Source of the DNA: Trametopsis cervina
Taxonomy: Eukaryota; Basidiomycota; Agaricomycetes; Polyporales; Irpicaceae
Assembly: GCA_022385755.1 (NCBI GenBank)
Contig: MU278357.1
Location: 372,001-436,000 of the forward strand
Length of the DNA: 64,000 nt
Direction of reading: 5' to 3'
The notes beneath the pieces are model-generated. The model made no database searches, was not told where the DNA came from, and saw nothing but the letters and a program-made list of their open reading frames with translations. Positions within the stretch are counted from its first letter, which is position 1; each line of letters begins with the position of its first letter. Made by a program: the position numbers and the translations under genes. This document shows positions 24,011 through 35,978 of the stretch, one piece after another.

Positions 24011-24435
24011 TGAATGCTGGCACAGGTTCGAGCAGAGGTTTTCGGAATCTCTGCACGGCCAAATGTTACCGTACACGCTGAAACCACGCTTCAAGAGTCA
24101 GTAGTGAACTCTCATAGCAACGTTCCAGAAACTTGCCAACAGGAGTGGTTGAACCTACAGCTTGCCCTTTTTGGGTGCGCGCATCGCCAGGTCGGTGCCG
24201 ACCGCGTGATCGCGACTCGCTTGTGACTGTGCTGTCACTGACGCGTCGGGTCCGCTGTGACAAGTGACTCTCACTGATTTTGCGAGCCTCGAAAAATGCA
24301 GCATATTATTAAGGGCGGCCCACACGACCTTCGACTGCATCCAACAGTCCTCCAACGAACTAAAAGAATCCCCTACCCAGACTAACCTCCGGCACCTTAC
24401 TTATCTCACCAATCCCGACATACCCTCCCCCCACC
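24011..24435. promoter_or_regulatory. divergent promoter region, NDUFAF7/eIF6
   Basis: These 425 bp separate two divergent start codons. A CT-rich tract ends at CCACCATGG, a good initiation context for eIF6. No TATA box is clear. Confidence 0.5.
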
Positions 24436-25399
24436 ATGGCTACCCGTGAGCAAATGCACGATCTTACAGTCTCTGTGAAGCTAACCATGTTTCATATGAA
24501 GGTATACAATTCGAGAACAGCAGCGATGTCGGAGTCTTCGCCAAGCTGACAAACAGCTATTGTCTTACTGCCATCCAAGGCAGCACAAACTTCTACTCTG
24601 CCTTCGAGAGCGAGTTGGGAGATGTCATCCCGATCGTGCACACCAGCATCGGCGGGACACGAATCATTGGTCGTCTGACTGCAGGTACGTCGTGAACATT
24701 ATAGTCGAATGTCCCGCATCTAACAGCAAGCACTTTTCAGGCAACCGTCACGGTCTCCTTGTACCGTCGACAGCCACAGATCAGGAACTCCAGCATCTGC
24801 GTAACTCCCTACCAGACGCCGTCGCCATCCAGCGAGTAGAAGAGCGACTTTCCGCACTCGGAAATGTTATCGCATGCAACGATTACGTTGCCCTCGTCCA
24901 CCCAGACGTAGATCGGGAAACAGAAGAGATCATCGCGGACGTTCTCAAAGTTGAGGTGTTCCGACAAACGATCGCAGACAACGTCCTAGTGGGCAGTTAC
25001 TGTGCGATCACAAATCAGGGAGGCCTCGTACACCCGAAGACCAGTATACAAGACCAGGATGAACTGAGCAGTCTGCTGCAAATCCCATTAGTTGTACGTA
25101 CCGATATCATCTATCTGGCGCACAGGGCCTGAACACGATCCTTCGTTTGATTAGGCAGGCACAGTGAATCGTGGTGCTGATGTTATTGGTGCCGGCTTGG
25201 TCGTGAACGACTGGTGTGCGTTCACAGGACTTGATACCACAGCTACCGAGATCAGTGTGATTGAGGCTGCGTTCAGTGAGTTTACTTCATTCATCGGCTA
25301 GAAGTCTTCTGAGATATACTTTCTGCAGAACTACAAGGACAGAACTCCGCCGCAGTCATCGGAGAGATGCGCGACTCTCTCATCGACAGCTGGGCATAG
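24436..25399 (+). CDS. TIF6: eukaryotic translation initiation factor 6 (60S anti-association factor)
   Basis: The spliced product of about 245 residues equals the normal length of eIF6. It starts [19 protein letters not shown] once a 55-nt intron after the tenth base is removed. It continues with [43 protein letters not shown], a repeat-like [15 protein letters not shown] and ends in [13 protein letters not shown]. eIF6 binds the 60S subunit, is needed for its biogenesis and blocks premature joining to 40S. The five-fold pentein repeat is visible as recurring LGNVI/NCND-like and TNxGG-type turns. The first exon carries only ten coding bases, as often seen in conserved fungal genes. It ends at TAG 25397-25399. 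It faces NDUFAF7 divergently and converges on the peroxiredoxin-like gene downstream. Confidence 0.98.
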
Positions 25400-25675
25400 T
25401 ATACCCCTGCATTAGCTTTTTTCCTCGTGTTTTTCGCTATCTGGTCACGCATTGTCCCATTCCCTGCACTCAACACCAATGTATACGTACGTTGTCAATG
25501 TAGCTCATATTGGTTCCCGTCCGGATCGTACCCCCGCGTGAACCTCGCCGCACGCTCAGCACAACAAAAGGTGAGCCAAAATTGTGTGTATATAAAATGC
25601 TAAGTACTAATAGCTACATCAAGGTATAGTTTTAGGAATAATATGAATGACCCCCGGTTGCACCTATAAAATATC

Positions 25676-28600
25676 TCACTGATTCCCACCAAAAGAATAA
25701 GAAAGCACTTCCTGTGTGAGCATATACGCCTCGTCGTGCTCAGCAGACTTGCGCGAGGACACCGTCGGCCGCCTGTCCGGGTGCCACACAGCATATTTTT
25801 CAGACGATGGTGTGTGATTCCTGTCTGGGTTAGCGACGTGATAACTTCGAGGCGCCTTCTTCAGGTTGTTCGCCTTTGCTCGGATTCTGGCCTCGCGGAC
25901 ACGTCTCCTGGCTTCCACTTCAGCATCTTCATCATCTGCGTCTGCGTATGGAGACCGTCCGCGGCCTCTGGACTCCCAGCTAGTCGCACCACCCGTCTCC
26001 TGACTGCGCTCCTCAACGGTGGTGTCGTCGCCGCACCAGTCAGGCTCGTCGCACCTTCTCTTATCGCGCTTGGCTTGCATGCGCTCGAGGCTCCTGTCCC
26101 GTCGCGTCATCCACCGGTCCTCGTCGTCATGCGATTGAATGCCTCGCGGAATATAACTGGGTACCCCAGCCGCGTCAAGTACCTCCTCGATCGGGGCGTG
26201 CGCGCGCGTATTCTTCATGCGATGGGCGTACGAGCACGTCAAACTTTCGATCAATGAGTTACTGCGTCAAGAAAAGCAGGTGCAATTATATTGCTCACCC
26301 AGGCCCGAGCACGAATTCACCGCCCAACTGAGCGACATCGCCGCCCTTCTCCCACACCGGCATCCCCACCCTTAACGCGTTCCTCACAACCATCGCGATT
26401 CCCCCAAGAAGCCCATGTCTGACGTACTCGCCTCGCTCCGACTCCAGCCCAGGATCTGTCGTCTTCAGAGTCATCCCCAACGCGTTGTACACTTGGTGTT
26501 TCGGATCTGTGTACAGCTCAAACGGTGACCGGAAGATGTCTGTCAGTCGAAACAAGATGCAATTAATCAGTGATGTTCAGGTGATCTTTTTACCGACGCA
26601 AGGAAACGGGAACTCACGTCTGTACGACTTGATCATAGCAGGAGACCCGTTCCCGATAACGACGAGGTTTACGCCCGCCCTTCTCAACGCATCTGGGTTC
26701 ACCGTCCTCGAGATCGAATACATGTAATCCTGGCACAACGGGCACCTGTGCATCACACCATACCCATCAGCACGCACGCCTCCTTCACTCGTTCGCTGGC
26801 AGGAGAAGACTCACCAAAAATGCCGAATGAACACCACAATCGTCTTCCTATCCCTAAACAGCTCCCCAAACCTCACCCTAATCCCATTCTGCGCAATGAC
26901 GTCCATCTGCGCAGCGCGCAACACCTGCTCCCTCGTCGGCGCGACGTCCTCATCAAAATCTAGCGGGGGATACGCAGAAGAAGCAGACGCCGCTCCTCCG
27001 TACTTCCTGGACATCTGTCCGCTGCTCGGCGTCGTGGGCGAGCACGACCTGCCATGGAACTGATCGTCGGGTTGCGAGTGCGTCGTCAGGGCGGGAGAGG
27101 CGAACGTCATAGCGGGCGTCGGGGGCGCGGTGCGTTGTCTGCGCGAGCGGTCGCGCTCAGCGGAGGACCTGAAGTCCGGCTCGTACGAGACGCGTAGCGG
27201 AGGGGGAGTTGAAACCTCGACTGGGGCAGAACGTGCTTGCTTGGGCTGGCTTGGTATACCAGGCGGGGCGGACTGTACTTCGAGCGGGGGCGGCGGTAAG
27301 GGCGAGTCGAGGTCCTTCAGTGGAGGCGGTCTCGTCTTCTTGTGTACGCGCAGTGGAGTAGGCTCGGCACTCTTTGCCCTCTCTCTTTCGCGCTCGCGTT
27401 CTCTCTCCATCTGAGCTTTGGCCCTTGCCTGGACCTGCGCCTTCTCTCTTTCAGCCCTCTCGCGCTCCGCCGCCTCCCTCTCCCTAACTCTCTCGCGTTC
27501 CATTTCCCGTTCTCGCTCTCTTTCAGCCCTCTCCCTCTCGCGTTCCCGTTCTCTCTCAACTCTTTCTCTTTCTCTTTCCCGCTCCCTCTCCCTCTCCTTA
27601 ACCTGCCCATCACTCCCCGCCCTCCCAGCCTTCCTTCCCACCCCTGTCCCGGCCACCGAAGCCCCAGACCCAGACGCAACAGACTGCCCTGTAGTCTGCC
27701 GACTCATAACCGGCCTCAACTGCGCGACCGGCAAATATCCCGACTCATCTCTCGAGCCCTTCGACCTCTGGCTCCCCCTCTCGTCCGCGTCAGACTCGCG
27801 TACGTTCTTCATCCGCATCGAGCCCGTCGCTGCCGTCGTGGCTGGGACAGGTGAGCGGGCGCGCGGAGGAGCGATCGTTGAAGCGGGCGCAGCGGCGATT
27901 GGTAGAGGCGCAGGTGGAGGCGGGGCGACGATCTGCTCGTGCACGCTCACCGGAACCGGCAAGACAGGCACAGGCGACTTCGCTCTCGGAGGCGGGGAGA
28001 GCGGCATCGGCTCAGGCTGTCTATACCTCACCGGCGCTGGCGTAGGGACAGGCGACGTGGCACGCGGCGGCACCGACACCTCCTCGCGCTGGCCCGAGCC
28101 TCTCCTCGCCGGAATTGGCGGGACATTGTCTGAAGCCCTCCTCGCAGGGATCGGCGGCACCGCCGTCGTCGCAGGCATGGGCGCGCTGCGGACATACGGC
28201 GTCTCAGGCCCAAGCGCCCTCGTGAAATGCGTGAGGATCGAATACGTCGCCAGGTCCTCCTCCTCTTCATCCACACCAGCATCCGCGTCGAGACTGAGGT
28301 CTGCGGCAACAGAAACAGAATGCGAATCCTCATGATCATAATCGGACAACACAGTCGACAGCGGTTTCTTCGTCCATTCCTCGAACCGCCTTGTGCTGGT
28401 GCCGAGGTCGGAGTGGGCGCGGCGGTGCCGCGCATGTTCGTATGTTTGCGTCTGTGTCTGCGCGCGGTACGGGATCGGGATCGGTGCAGGAACATGAACA
28501 TGCGCAGGAAACTGGGCAGGAATAGGGGCGGGAACAGGAACGGGTACGGGGACAGGAATAGGTTTAAACGCAGGCGTACCCGCCCCCGCGCTCGCCATGC

Positions 28601-30413
28601 TCGTGTTCGCGCTCGTCGCAAGACTCATGTTCGGCAACGGCTTCAACGCGAGGTTAACGTGGCTCAACGACTTTTTCGGCTTCGGGCCGTTCGACGGAAG
28701 GGGGAGGGGCGAAAGATTGTATGAGCTGTTGAAAGACGCGTTCTGTTGTTGGGTAGGGGGAGGAGGGGGAGGGGAAGAGGGGATGGGCGTTATGGGCGAG
28801 GGGATCGAGTCTAGTTTCCACCTCGCGCCGGCACCGGTGGGCTCTTGGATGTGCGTGTGGGTGTGCAGAGCCGACGAAGAAGGCGTCTTCACGCGCCTCT
28901 TCAGCTCGCCCCGCGTGTTCTTGCGTCGTTCGGAGAGCATGATTTCCGTGTCCGACTCGGCTTGACGGGTATGCGTGCGCGGGGACGCGCGCGGTGCGTG
29001 TCTCGCCGGCGAAGGCGGGGGTTGCACGACAACAGAAACAGGGGGAACAATCGTAGCGGGGGGAAGGAGGATCGAGAACTCATCGCTCAAAATCGGTCTT
29101 CCAGGCGTATCCTCGACCCCATTCCTGCGTCCACGTTCCTCGTCGCGCATATGCACCCCATTCTTAGCAGGCGTAGCAGGCGGCGGCTCTTCGACGCGCA
29201 GAAGTGGCGGAGAACGAGAACGGCCGCCTGTGCTCATCGAGCTGAGCGTGTCGTCTGGTGTCATCGGCGGCATCTCGCGTTCGTGTTCGATTTCGACTTC
29301 CTGTTCGTGGGGGGTTATCGAGGGCGAGTGGGGAGTCATGGACGGAGATTCGCAGAGCGTCGCGGATTCGTTCGAGTGATACCGTACGTGCACGTCCGCG
29401 TCCATCTCCACCTCCACCTCCGTCTCTTGCTTCACGGAGCGTTCGCGTTCGCGTTTGGCGACATCAACGCCAGCATACACATACCCATGCGACTGCCTCG
29501 GCGCATACGCATACTGCGCCGGGTCATCTCCAATCGTGTTCGCCCTCACCACATGATGATGATACTTCCTGCCTTGTCCTTGTCCCTGCTGTCCTCCTTG
29601 CGTAGGCTGTTGATTCTCCTTCTCCTCCTCGAACGCCTCTTCCTCAGGCTGCGCCAAAATCGGTACGCTCTGCGAGCGTCTCCTATAATGATACTGCTCG
29701 TCCCTCCTCTGCTGTTGTTGGTCTTCCGGCCGTACACGGGGCGTACTCGTGACGAACGAGATATCCTCCTTCGATATCCCCTCTCTCCTTCCACGCTCGT
29801 TCGGGGCTTCGCTTTCGGTGAAGTAGGCGGACAGGACCGTGCTGCGCCCGAACTGGCTGAGCCGTTTGCGCGAGCGCGGCGGGCGGAGCGGTTTTGCTGC
29901 GTCGGAGAGGTAGCCTTTTGCGAGGCCGTACCAGGGGCGCTGTTGTTGTTGTTGCTGCTGCGGTTGAGGCTGTTCGTGTTCGTAGGGCGAGTGGTAGTAG
30001 GGCGAGGTGAGGTGCCGGGGTGGGGTGCTTCCGTATGTGAAGCTGCTGTCTACAAGGTTTCAAGTCAATATACAACGCCGAACGCGCAAAACGAGGAACT
30101 CACCTGCGGTCCCAGGCCTAATCGCAGCATACGGATCTCCACTGCCATGCGTCGTACTATGTGTATGCGCAGTACTCGGCGGCGACGAAACATTAACGTT
30201 GTCGAGGGCAGTCGTACTGCTGTGGGCGCGTGCGCGCAGGACGGCGAGCGGCGCGAAGGGGTCGTTGGGGTCTGGAGGGGGGTAGCGGGAGGAGTAGGGG
30301 AATGAGGGGGGCGGTTTGCGTTTTATGCGCGTGGAGGGGTTGGAGGGATTGGAGGGGAGGGTGGAAGAGAGGTGCGTGCTGCTGTCGTTGCTGCTGAGCG
30401 TTGAGGACGGCAT
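25676..30413 (-). CDS. giant disordered protein with C-terminal PRXL2-like (AhpC/TSA antioxidant) domain
   Basis: Five exons give about 1,500 residues. Exon 1 (30104-30413) and nearly all of the very large exon 2 (about 26818-30049) encode low-complexity sequence: Ser/Pro-rich, a poly-Gln run, Glu/Arg tracts and proline-rich stretches. The last part of exon 2 begins the folded domain (FDEDVAPTREQVLRAAQ, then VVFIRHFW). It continues over small exons with CPLCQDYMYSI, VNLVVIGNGSP, FELYTDP, VYNALGMTLK and GGEFVLGPGLTCSYAHRM. This order matches the fungal AhpC/TSA antioxidant domain related to human PRXL2C (AAED1), a thioredoxin-fold group. The CPLC pair is the likely redox site. An Arg/Asp-rich tail of about 170 residues follows. 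Domain identity is well supported; the role of the N-terminus is unknown, and undetected introns in it are possible. Confidence 0.85.
27358..27604 (-). repeat. Glu-Arg alternating tract (coding low-complexity repeat)
   Basis: About 80 residues are dominated by alternating Glu-Arg with a few Ala, Val, Lys and Met, on the plus strand visible as recurring CTCTCGCGTTC/CTCTCTC blocks. It probably forms a long charged single helix or stays disordered. Repeat-length variation between strains is likely. Confidence 0.85.
28751..28790 (+). other. potential G-quadruplex
   Basis: Four or more G runs of three to five bases with short loops lie on the plus strand, opposite poly-proline codons of the peroxiredoxin-like protein. 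A second G-rich cluster lies at 30332-30363 opposite its first exon. Confidence 0.5.
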
Positions 30414-33400
30414 CTTGTGCGTTTACTTCGCTCGTCGGAGCTCACTATGGGGGTGTTCGATGGTGAAAGGACAAAGGAAAGACAAGACGAGGGACGTACG
30501 CTGCACCACGGGTATAAGCACTCCTTGCACGCGTGTTGTCCACGCTGCTCAGTCGTTCTCCAGGGAGCTTGGAAGATAGAAGAAAAGAAAAAGAGCGGAG
30601 GGAGTGTGGAGGGCAGAAAGAGACCCGCAGGACACCAGCGACGGGGGTATATATGTATGCGTGCTGTGGAGGGTGTAGGGAGAAGGGGAGGGGACAGCGT
30701 TTAAGTAATGTAATAGGTGGTACGTGCGGCGACCACGCCTTTTTCGCGTCCCTCCTCATGTCGCATCATGATCATGCTTCTTCGTGTCCCTTCTTTTGCG
30801 TTCCTTTCTTTCTTTGCGTTCTTCTTTCAACCCTCTGGGCCGCTCTTGCTCTGCTCTGCAATAAGAGACCGGGGGTGTGGGGATGGAGGTGTAGGGTTAG
30901 GATGGAGGGTGGGAGATCAGAAAGGGCCAGGGACGACGCGGTGGGGCAGGCAGGCAGGCGGTGGGCGGGACGCGTTCCAAGCTGCACGGATGTCATGCCG
31001 TTTTGGGGAATGTGGTTGCCGCATTGGGACGCGCGTGCGCGTGGCTGAGTTTTTCTTTCTGCGCTTTTCGCTCGTTCTCTTTCCTCCTCCTTCCTCCGCG
31101 CTTTCTGTGTCCTTGCTTCTCCTGCGGTGCGGGGCGCTTGGTACCGCGTTTTCATTGTTGTCGCGATATGAAGTACGCGTGCCCTCCTTCCGTCCTACCT
31201 TCTTGTTGGTGCATGGATACCGGCCCCGTCTGGCTCTTCTGCGCGAGGACAACTGCTGGTCAATTTAACTCGACGAATGAGCGTGGGAAGACGTCGTTGG
31301 AAGCACTGTCCGTCGTTGAGCGCGATCCGCCCCTCGCGTCGTGATCAGGGCCACCAAGGCCCAGGAACGCGCACGGCGGGAGAACACCCGTCGCACGTCC
31401 TCGACGTCCCCAGAAGCTGTCGTACTCCACGCTCGTCTCGCGCGTAGATGGTGGCCAATAGCGTAGCGCGATCTGTAATCACTTGTCTCTTCATTAGAGT
31501 TCAAATTGCAGGATACCGTACCGTATGTCGTGCGCCCCTGAATGCCAGTGCCAGCGTGAGGGAGACTTCGTCTGCGTCGACCGCCACCTCCTTGGTGGTT
31601 TGTTCGCCGACTCGGAATGCGCGGGCATTCTAACGAGCTCGCCGCGTTCCCCGTCCGCGTTTCGCTTTCTTCGTCTTCGTCTGCGTCTACGTTCGCTGCA
31701 CGGAGCCGAACATCCGACGTCTGCCTGTTTGCCATGATAAGGACATCCCGATCGGCTGCCTCCTGACAGAGTTATAAAGAGCCTCCTCGCGCAGGCGAGC
31801 GAGCGAGAGTCCTGTCCCGCGTACGATATGACAGCCATCTTGCTCGCTCTTACCGAACCGACCGAATGTGCCAAGCCACGGTGGACGTCGCCTCTGCTCT
31901 TGACATTGTCGCATCATCGAATGGTTTTACCACCCTCGCCGATCCTTGCGCTGTGGCCCGCAATTTAGAACAACAGCACCTTCCCGTTTCAGCCACACAC
32001 CAGCAAACTCGGCGGACCCCGCGCCCCTACAGCACGGCCATCCCACCCCGCTCGCCCACCCAACAAACTCAGCGTTGAACTGGTAGAGGTACGCTATCCC
32101 TTTTTCCTCTTCGCTCCACCCGTATGTTGATGCTAACCATTGTGGCTGTGATATAGGACGCACGTACGATGTGGATGATGATGAAGAAGCGCAAGTCCAA
32201 GATGGGTGGCACGTGATGCGAAGAGAAGCTCACCCGCCGCTTGCCTTAACGAGCGATCGGCGGGAACGCATCCGCGTCGACGGTCGCAGGATGACAGCAA
32301 GCAGCCCCGGATGGAACAATGCAAATGCGTAGTAAGGTGTTGCAGATGCTTATGCTTTGTGACGAATGAAGATGAACAAATGGATAGCGTAGTGGGGTCG
32401 CTGTGTCCTGCTAGGGGGTGCGAACCCTCGCGTGCCACCCTCCGCCATTCCCATCCCTTCACCAGCTCAACCGGCCTTACCGGGTACCCACCCCTCCGCG
32501 CCACGACGCCGCCAAATATCCTACACGATTCGTCTCCTCGGACTCCGTCTCACCAATTCGCCTGATCGTCGTCCAGCGACAGATATTGCAATCCATCACA
32601 CAACCTCAGAAGCCCCGGCCCATCCCATTCCCCTCCCGTTGCGTTATACCCAAACTCGCAGCTGTCGTTCTCGCAGTCAGTACCGTAACGTTATGTTACA
32701 GTTACATCTCTGCGCAATTTCGCGTGTGGGCGGGGCTTCGAGTTTGAGGTTAACGTTACTCGACTTGCGATTTGGAATGGCGTATACATAATACCCCCCA
32801 TCCCCTCTTTCCCTCCTCCCTTTGTACCCTCGCAGCACCGACCAAACGTACCCTCGCACAAGATCGCACACCAAACACCCAACGCGCCAGCGCCGACGTT
32901 TCACCCCCCTACATCGCACCCCACCTGCCTCTCTGGGCACACCCGCACATCTCGCGCGATTCATCCGCGCGGCTCGTCCCAATCGAGCCCGCTCGCGCAC
33001 CATCAACCCGTCCCACGCCCACGCACATCGCTTCCTTGTGTGCGAGCGGACGTCTTCTGTGGCTGGAATTTTAATTTACCGACGTTTTTTTGTTGCCAAT
33101 CTATCACGGATTGGTGGGGATATAAACCGACCGACCCTGCATTCCTCCTCCCCTCCCTGCACTCGCCCCCTCCCGCCCGCTCAGTCATTTTATTGCCACC
33201 GAGACAGGTTTGACAGACAGACGTTGACGTTGACATACTCGTTCAAGTCTGACGTCACCCCCGTCGCAAGTCCTCATAACTGAAACCGAGACGCAGACAG
33301 ACGGTGCGGATTGCTCTGGTGCACGCTTCATCCGGCGTACGCTGCTCACACCGCTTCTCGTTCCCACAGCGTACAGCACATCTTCCAGCCGTTGTTCTAG

Positions 33401-34552
33401 CCGCTGTCCCAGTCAAACTCTACGGTACGTACATCCTCTTCTCTGTTGCCTGTGGTGGGCCTGGACGGGTCGGGGACACCCCGGCATATATGGCAGACGT
33501 AGACGGGCTCTTGCTCGCTCCTCGCTCGCTTGCAGTTGTCAAACGCTGTGTCATGATGAACAGCCCAGCACATTCACGTATACGTACGGGACATCCTCCC
33601 TGGAAAACGGAAAACGTCGATGCCATACACACGCCAAGCGATGCCGGCTACTGTGCTTCCCCTGCTTCCCCGCATCTCTGCGTCGCGTCGCGCATCTTTA
33701 TATCAATGCAATGTAAACGCTGTGCTAACATTTCAGTACCCCTATCTTCCAGACAAAGGCTCCGCGTCCTCGGGAACCAAACACTGTTCTCTGCGTAACA
33801 AGTACGCTCGCTCGCCCATCGCAACCCGCGGTTTACGCGAACCAGCGGATCCCCCACAGGTGAGCAAAGTTGATGTATGATGTATGATGTCGCGTGCAGT
33901 GTGCAGTGCAGAAGATGAGGGCGGTGGGTTGGGACGGGTGGTCACATGGTGTCGTGTGGGGCACCCAGCCAGCGGACCTGAACGCACGTAGTGGTCGCCG
34001 TGCTGTCGGACCTGGGGTATTCTGCACTACGCTACGCAGCTAGCTCGAGTTCCCCACACCCGCTAGCTTGCCCGCTCTTGGCGAGCTGGGGCGAGCTGGC
34101 GGGGTCGTTCGTCATGCGATGCGGGGGGAGCAAGCGAGCGAATGCACAAATGCAGCCGGCTAAAGCCCGGGAGCAATCTCGAGATCGGGAGCGTTGGCGC
34201 CGTCAGTCAGACTGTGTTCTGAATGGCGACGCCTGCCATATGCGGGTGCGTTCTGGACCGTAGCGCATTCAAAGAACCGTTCCGCGCGTGTGTCAGATGC
34301 TCCATCCCTCGTCCTGATTACAGTATTCCATTCTGTGTTGGAATCGCTGTGTTGAGTCCCGCCGTTCACATGTCCATTGTTGTGTGGTCGATGATCTGGC
34401 GTGGCGTTTTTGCCGGAATGGATGGGATGAGAGGCTCATATACCCCCTTCGTTCGCAGGTTCTTCTGTTTTCCTCCCCTCTTTCGACTTTCCGCCCGCCC
34501 GCCTTCGTCGAACACGAGTACCGAATCCACGACGAACAAGTAGGTAGCAACG
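30414..34552. other. long divergent intergenic region, possible spliced 5' leader
   Basis: This 4.1-kb gap lies between two divergent genes for disordered proteins. It is GC-rich with long pyrimidine or purine tracts. Frames here are open only because of composition and none carries a family motif. Several strong splice-like sites occur on the plus strand: GTACGT at 33425 with CTAAC and CAG ending at 33736, and GTGAGC at 33860 with CAG ending at 34458. Together with a TATA box at 33121 these suggest a spliced 5' untranslated leader for the gene starting at 34553. A separate non-coding transcript is also possible. Confidence 0.45.
33121..33126 (+). promoter_or_regulatory. possible TATA box far upstream of the 34553 gene
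   Basis: TATAAA is followed by a CT-rich stretch typical of fungal transcription starts. If used, the transcript would reach the coding gene at 34553 through one or two leader introns. The in-frame TAG just before that ATG fits untranslated leader. Confidence 0.35.
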
Positions 34553-35978
34553 ATGGCCATCGCAACACCCACCCAGCCCGCGCCCTCGACCTCTTCAAAA
34601 GGCGGTTTCCTCAAGCGGTTCCGCACGTTCTCGTCTTCGCCCAAGGTGCAATCGACACCGACACCACAACCACCGCAGCAGACGCGACAACAATCATACC
34701 CCCAACCACAACACCAACAACAACAACAGACCGCGCCAAAACGGCGCGGCACGAAACTCGGGCTGCCCACAATGCGCTCTCTCCCGTCCCTCCCGACAGT
34801 AGCAGTACCAGTAGGACGCGAGCACCGACACGCGGCGCTGCGCGCCGTCGGGCTCGTGCCGGAACGGACGATGAGTCAGATGGAGAAGGAGATGGACGAG
34901 CGGTATGCGCGTGTTGTTCCTGAGCCTGATTCGAGCAGCGGCAGCGGGAGTGGGAGTGGGAGTGATGGAAGTAGCGAGAGGAGCAGTGGGGAAGAGGGGA
35001 GTAGTGAGGCGGAGAGGATTCGGGAGATGTGGGTTAGTCAGAGTAGGCTGGGGGAGAAGAAGGATACGAGGCAGGAGGAGAGGGAGGTGAAGAGGGAGAG
35101 GGAGCATGGGAGGATTGAAGAGGAGGAGGAGGAGGAGAGTGTGGAGGCGTTTGAGGATGCTGTTGAGAATCTTGAGACGGGGGTGAACGGGGAGGAGGAG
35201 AAGAACACAAGGGGACGCGGTGCTGAGCCGTCACCTGGGAATGGGACGTTGCATGCGCGGGCGAAGAGCCAGTGTGCAGAGGTGCAAGTCTGGGAAGGCG
35301 AAAACTCCGAAGCAGCAGCTGCCGCGACAGTCGCACGGACCTCATCGCAGAAATCAGTCCCGACCCTCTCGCCCACCCTTTCATCATCGACATGCACGTC
35401 CGACCCGCCCGCGACGCCTACGACGCTCAACCTCAACATGGACGTTCCTCCCCTTCCCTCCTCCTCGGAGGAGGATCACGGGAAGCAGACACAGCGGTTG
35501 GAGGTTGTGTCGGAGGAGAGTGAGTTTGGGGCTGCTAAGCCGTTTGTTTTCCCATTGGAAAAGGAGAGGGAGCAGGGGAAGGAGCAGAAGAAGGGGTTCT
35601 TTGGGCGGAGGGTGTCTACTGCCGTACGTCTTTTTTGTTACACTTTTAAGAGAAGAGAGAGACTGATGAGGGTTTTTGTAGATCCCACAAACCCAAACAC
35701 CACCCCCAACCCGCCGAACAACCCTCGCCTCCCGCTTCAGCCTCCGCCCAAAGTCGATGCTCGCCCTCGACACATCCTCCTCCACGCTTGCCCGTCCTGG
35801 GCCTCTCAGCGCACCCCCCGTAGCATCGACAGTGGGCGTGGCAAGGCCAAGACCGAGGCCGGTGGGAGCACGACAGACGTACACGATGTACGACCGGGCG
35901 AGCATGGTTGTGATGGCGGAGCAGATTGAGGATGAGGAGACGAGGAGAAGGACTGAGGCTGCGTTTTTGGACTTCTGA
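34553..35978 (+). CDS. disordered protein of unknown function
   Basis: Two exons (34553-35623 and 35682-35978; 58-nt GT-AG intron) encode about 455 residues. I do not recognise the family. The N-terminus reads like a basic membrane- or phospholipid-contacting patch (KGGFLKRFRTF). It is followed by a Gln/Pro run, a short conserved-looking stretch TKLGLPTMRSLPSLP, a Ser-Gly repeat, acidic coiled-coil-like Glu runs, and a C-terminal segment MYDRASMVVMAEQIEDEE that looks helical and may be the best conserved part. Reading past the donor in the first frame gives an unrelated tail, so splicing is needed to reach the helical end. The start follows an in-frame TAG by three codons, which bounds the frame. 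The gene is divergent from the peroxiredoxin-like gene. Confidence 0.7.

Noticed and set aside
28845..30305. 486-codon plus-strand frame antisense to the peroxiredoxin-like gene (and a similar one at 27418-28335)
   Set aside because: They are open because of GC-rich low-complexity composition; products are Arg/Leu- or Ser-rich without domains, and the minus frame leads into a recognised domain.
31866..32157. Possible small spliced gene (frame at 31866 and splice-like sites near 32089 and 32157)
   Set aside because: The donor and acceptor look good, but the joined frame is short, low in complexity and matches no family. It may be part of an untranslated leader.
32395..32430. Sequence with GCGAACCCTCGCG resembling the 3' end of a tRNA
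   Set aside because: No acceptor stem, anticodon arm or A box could be found at the right distances.
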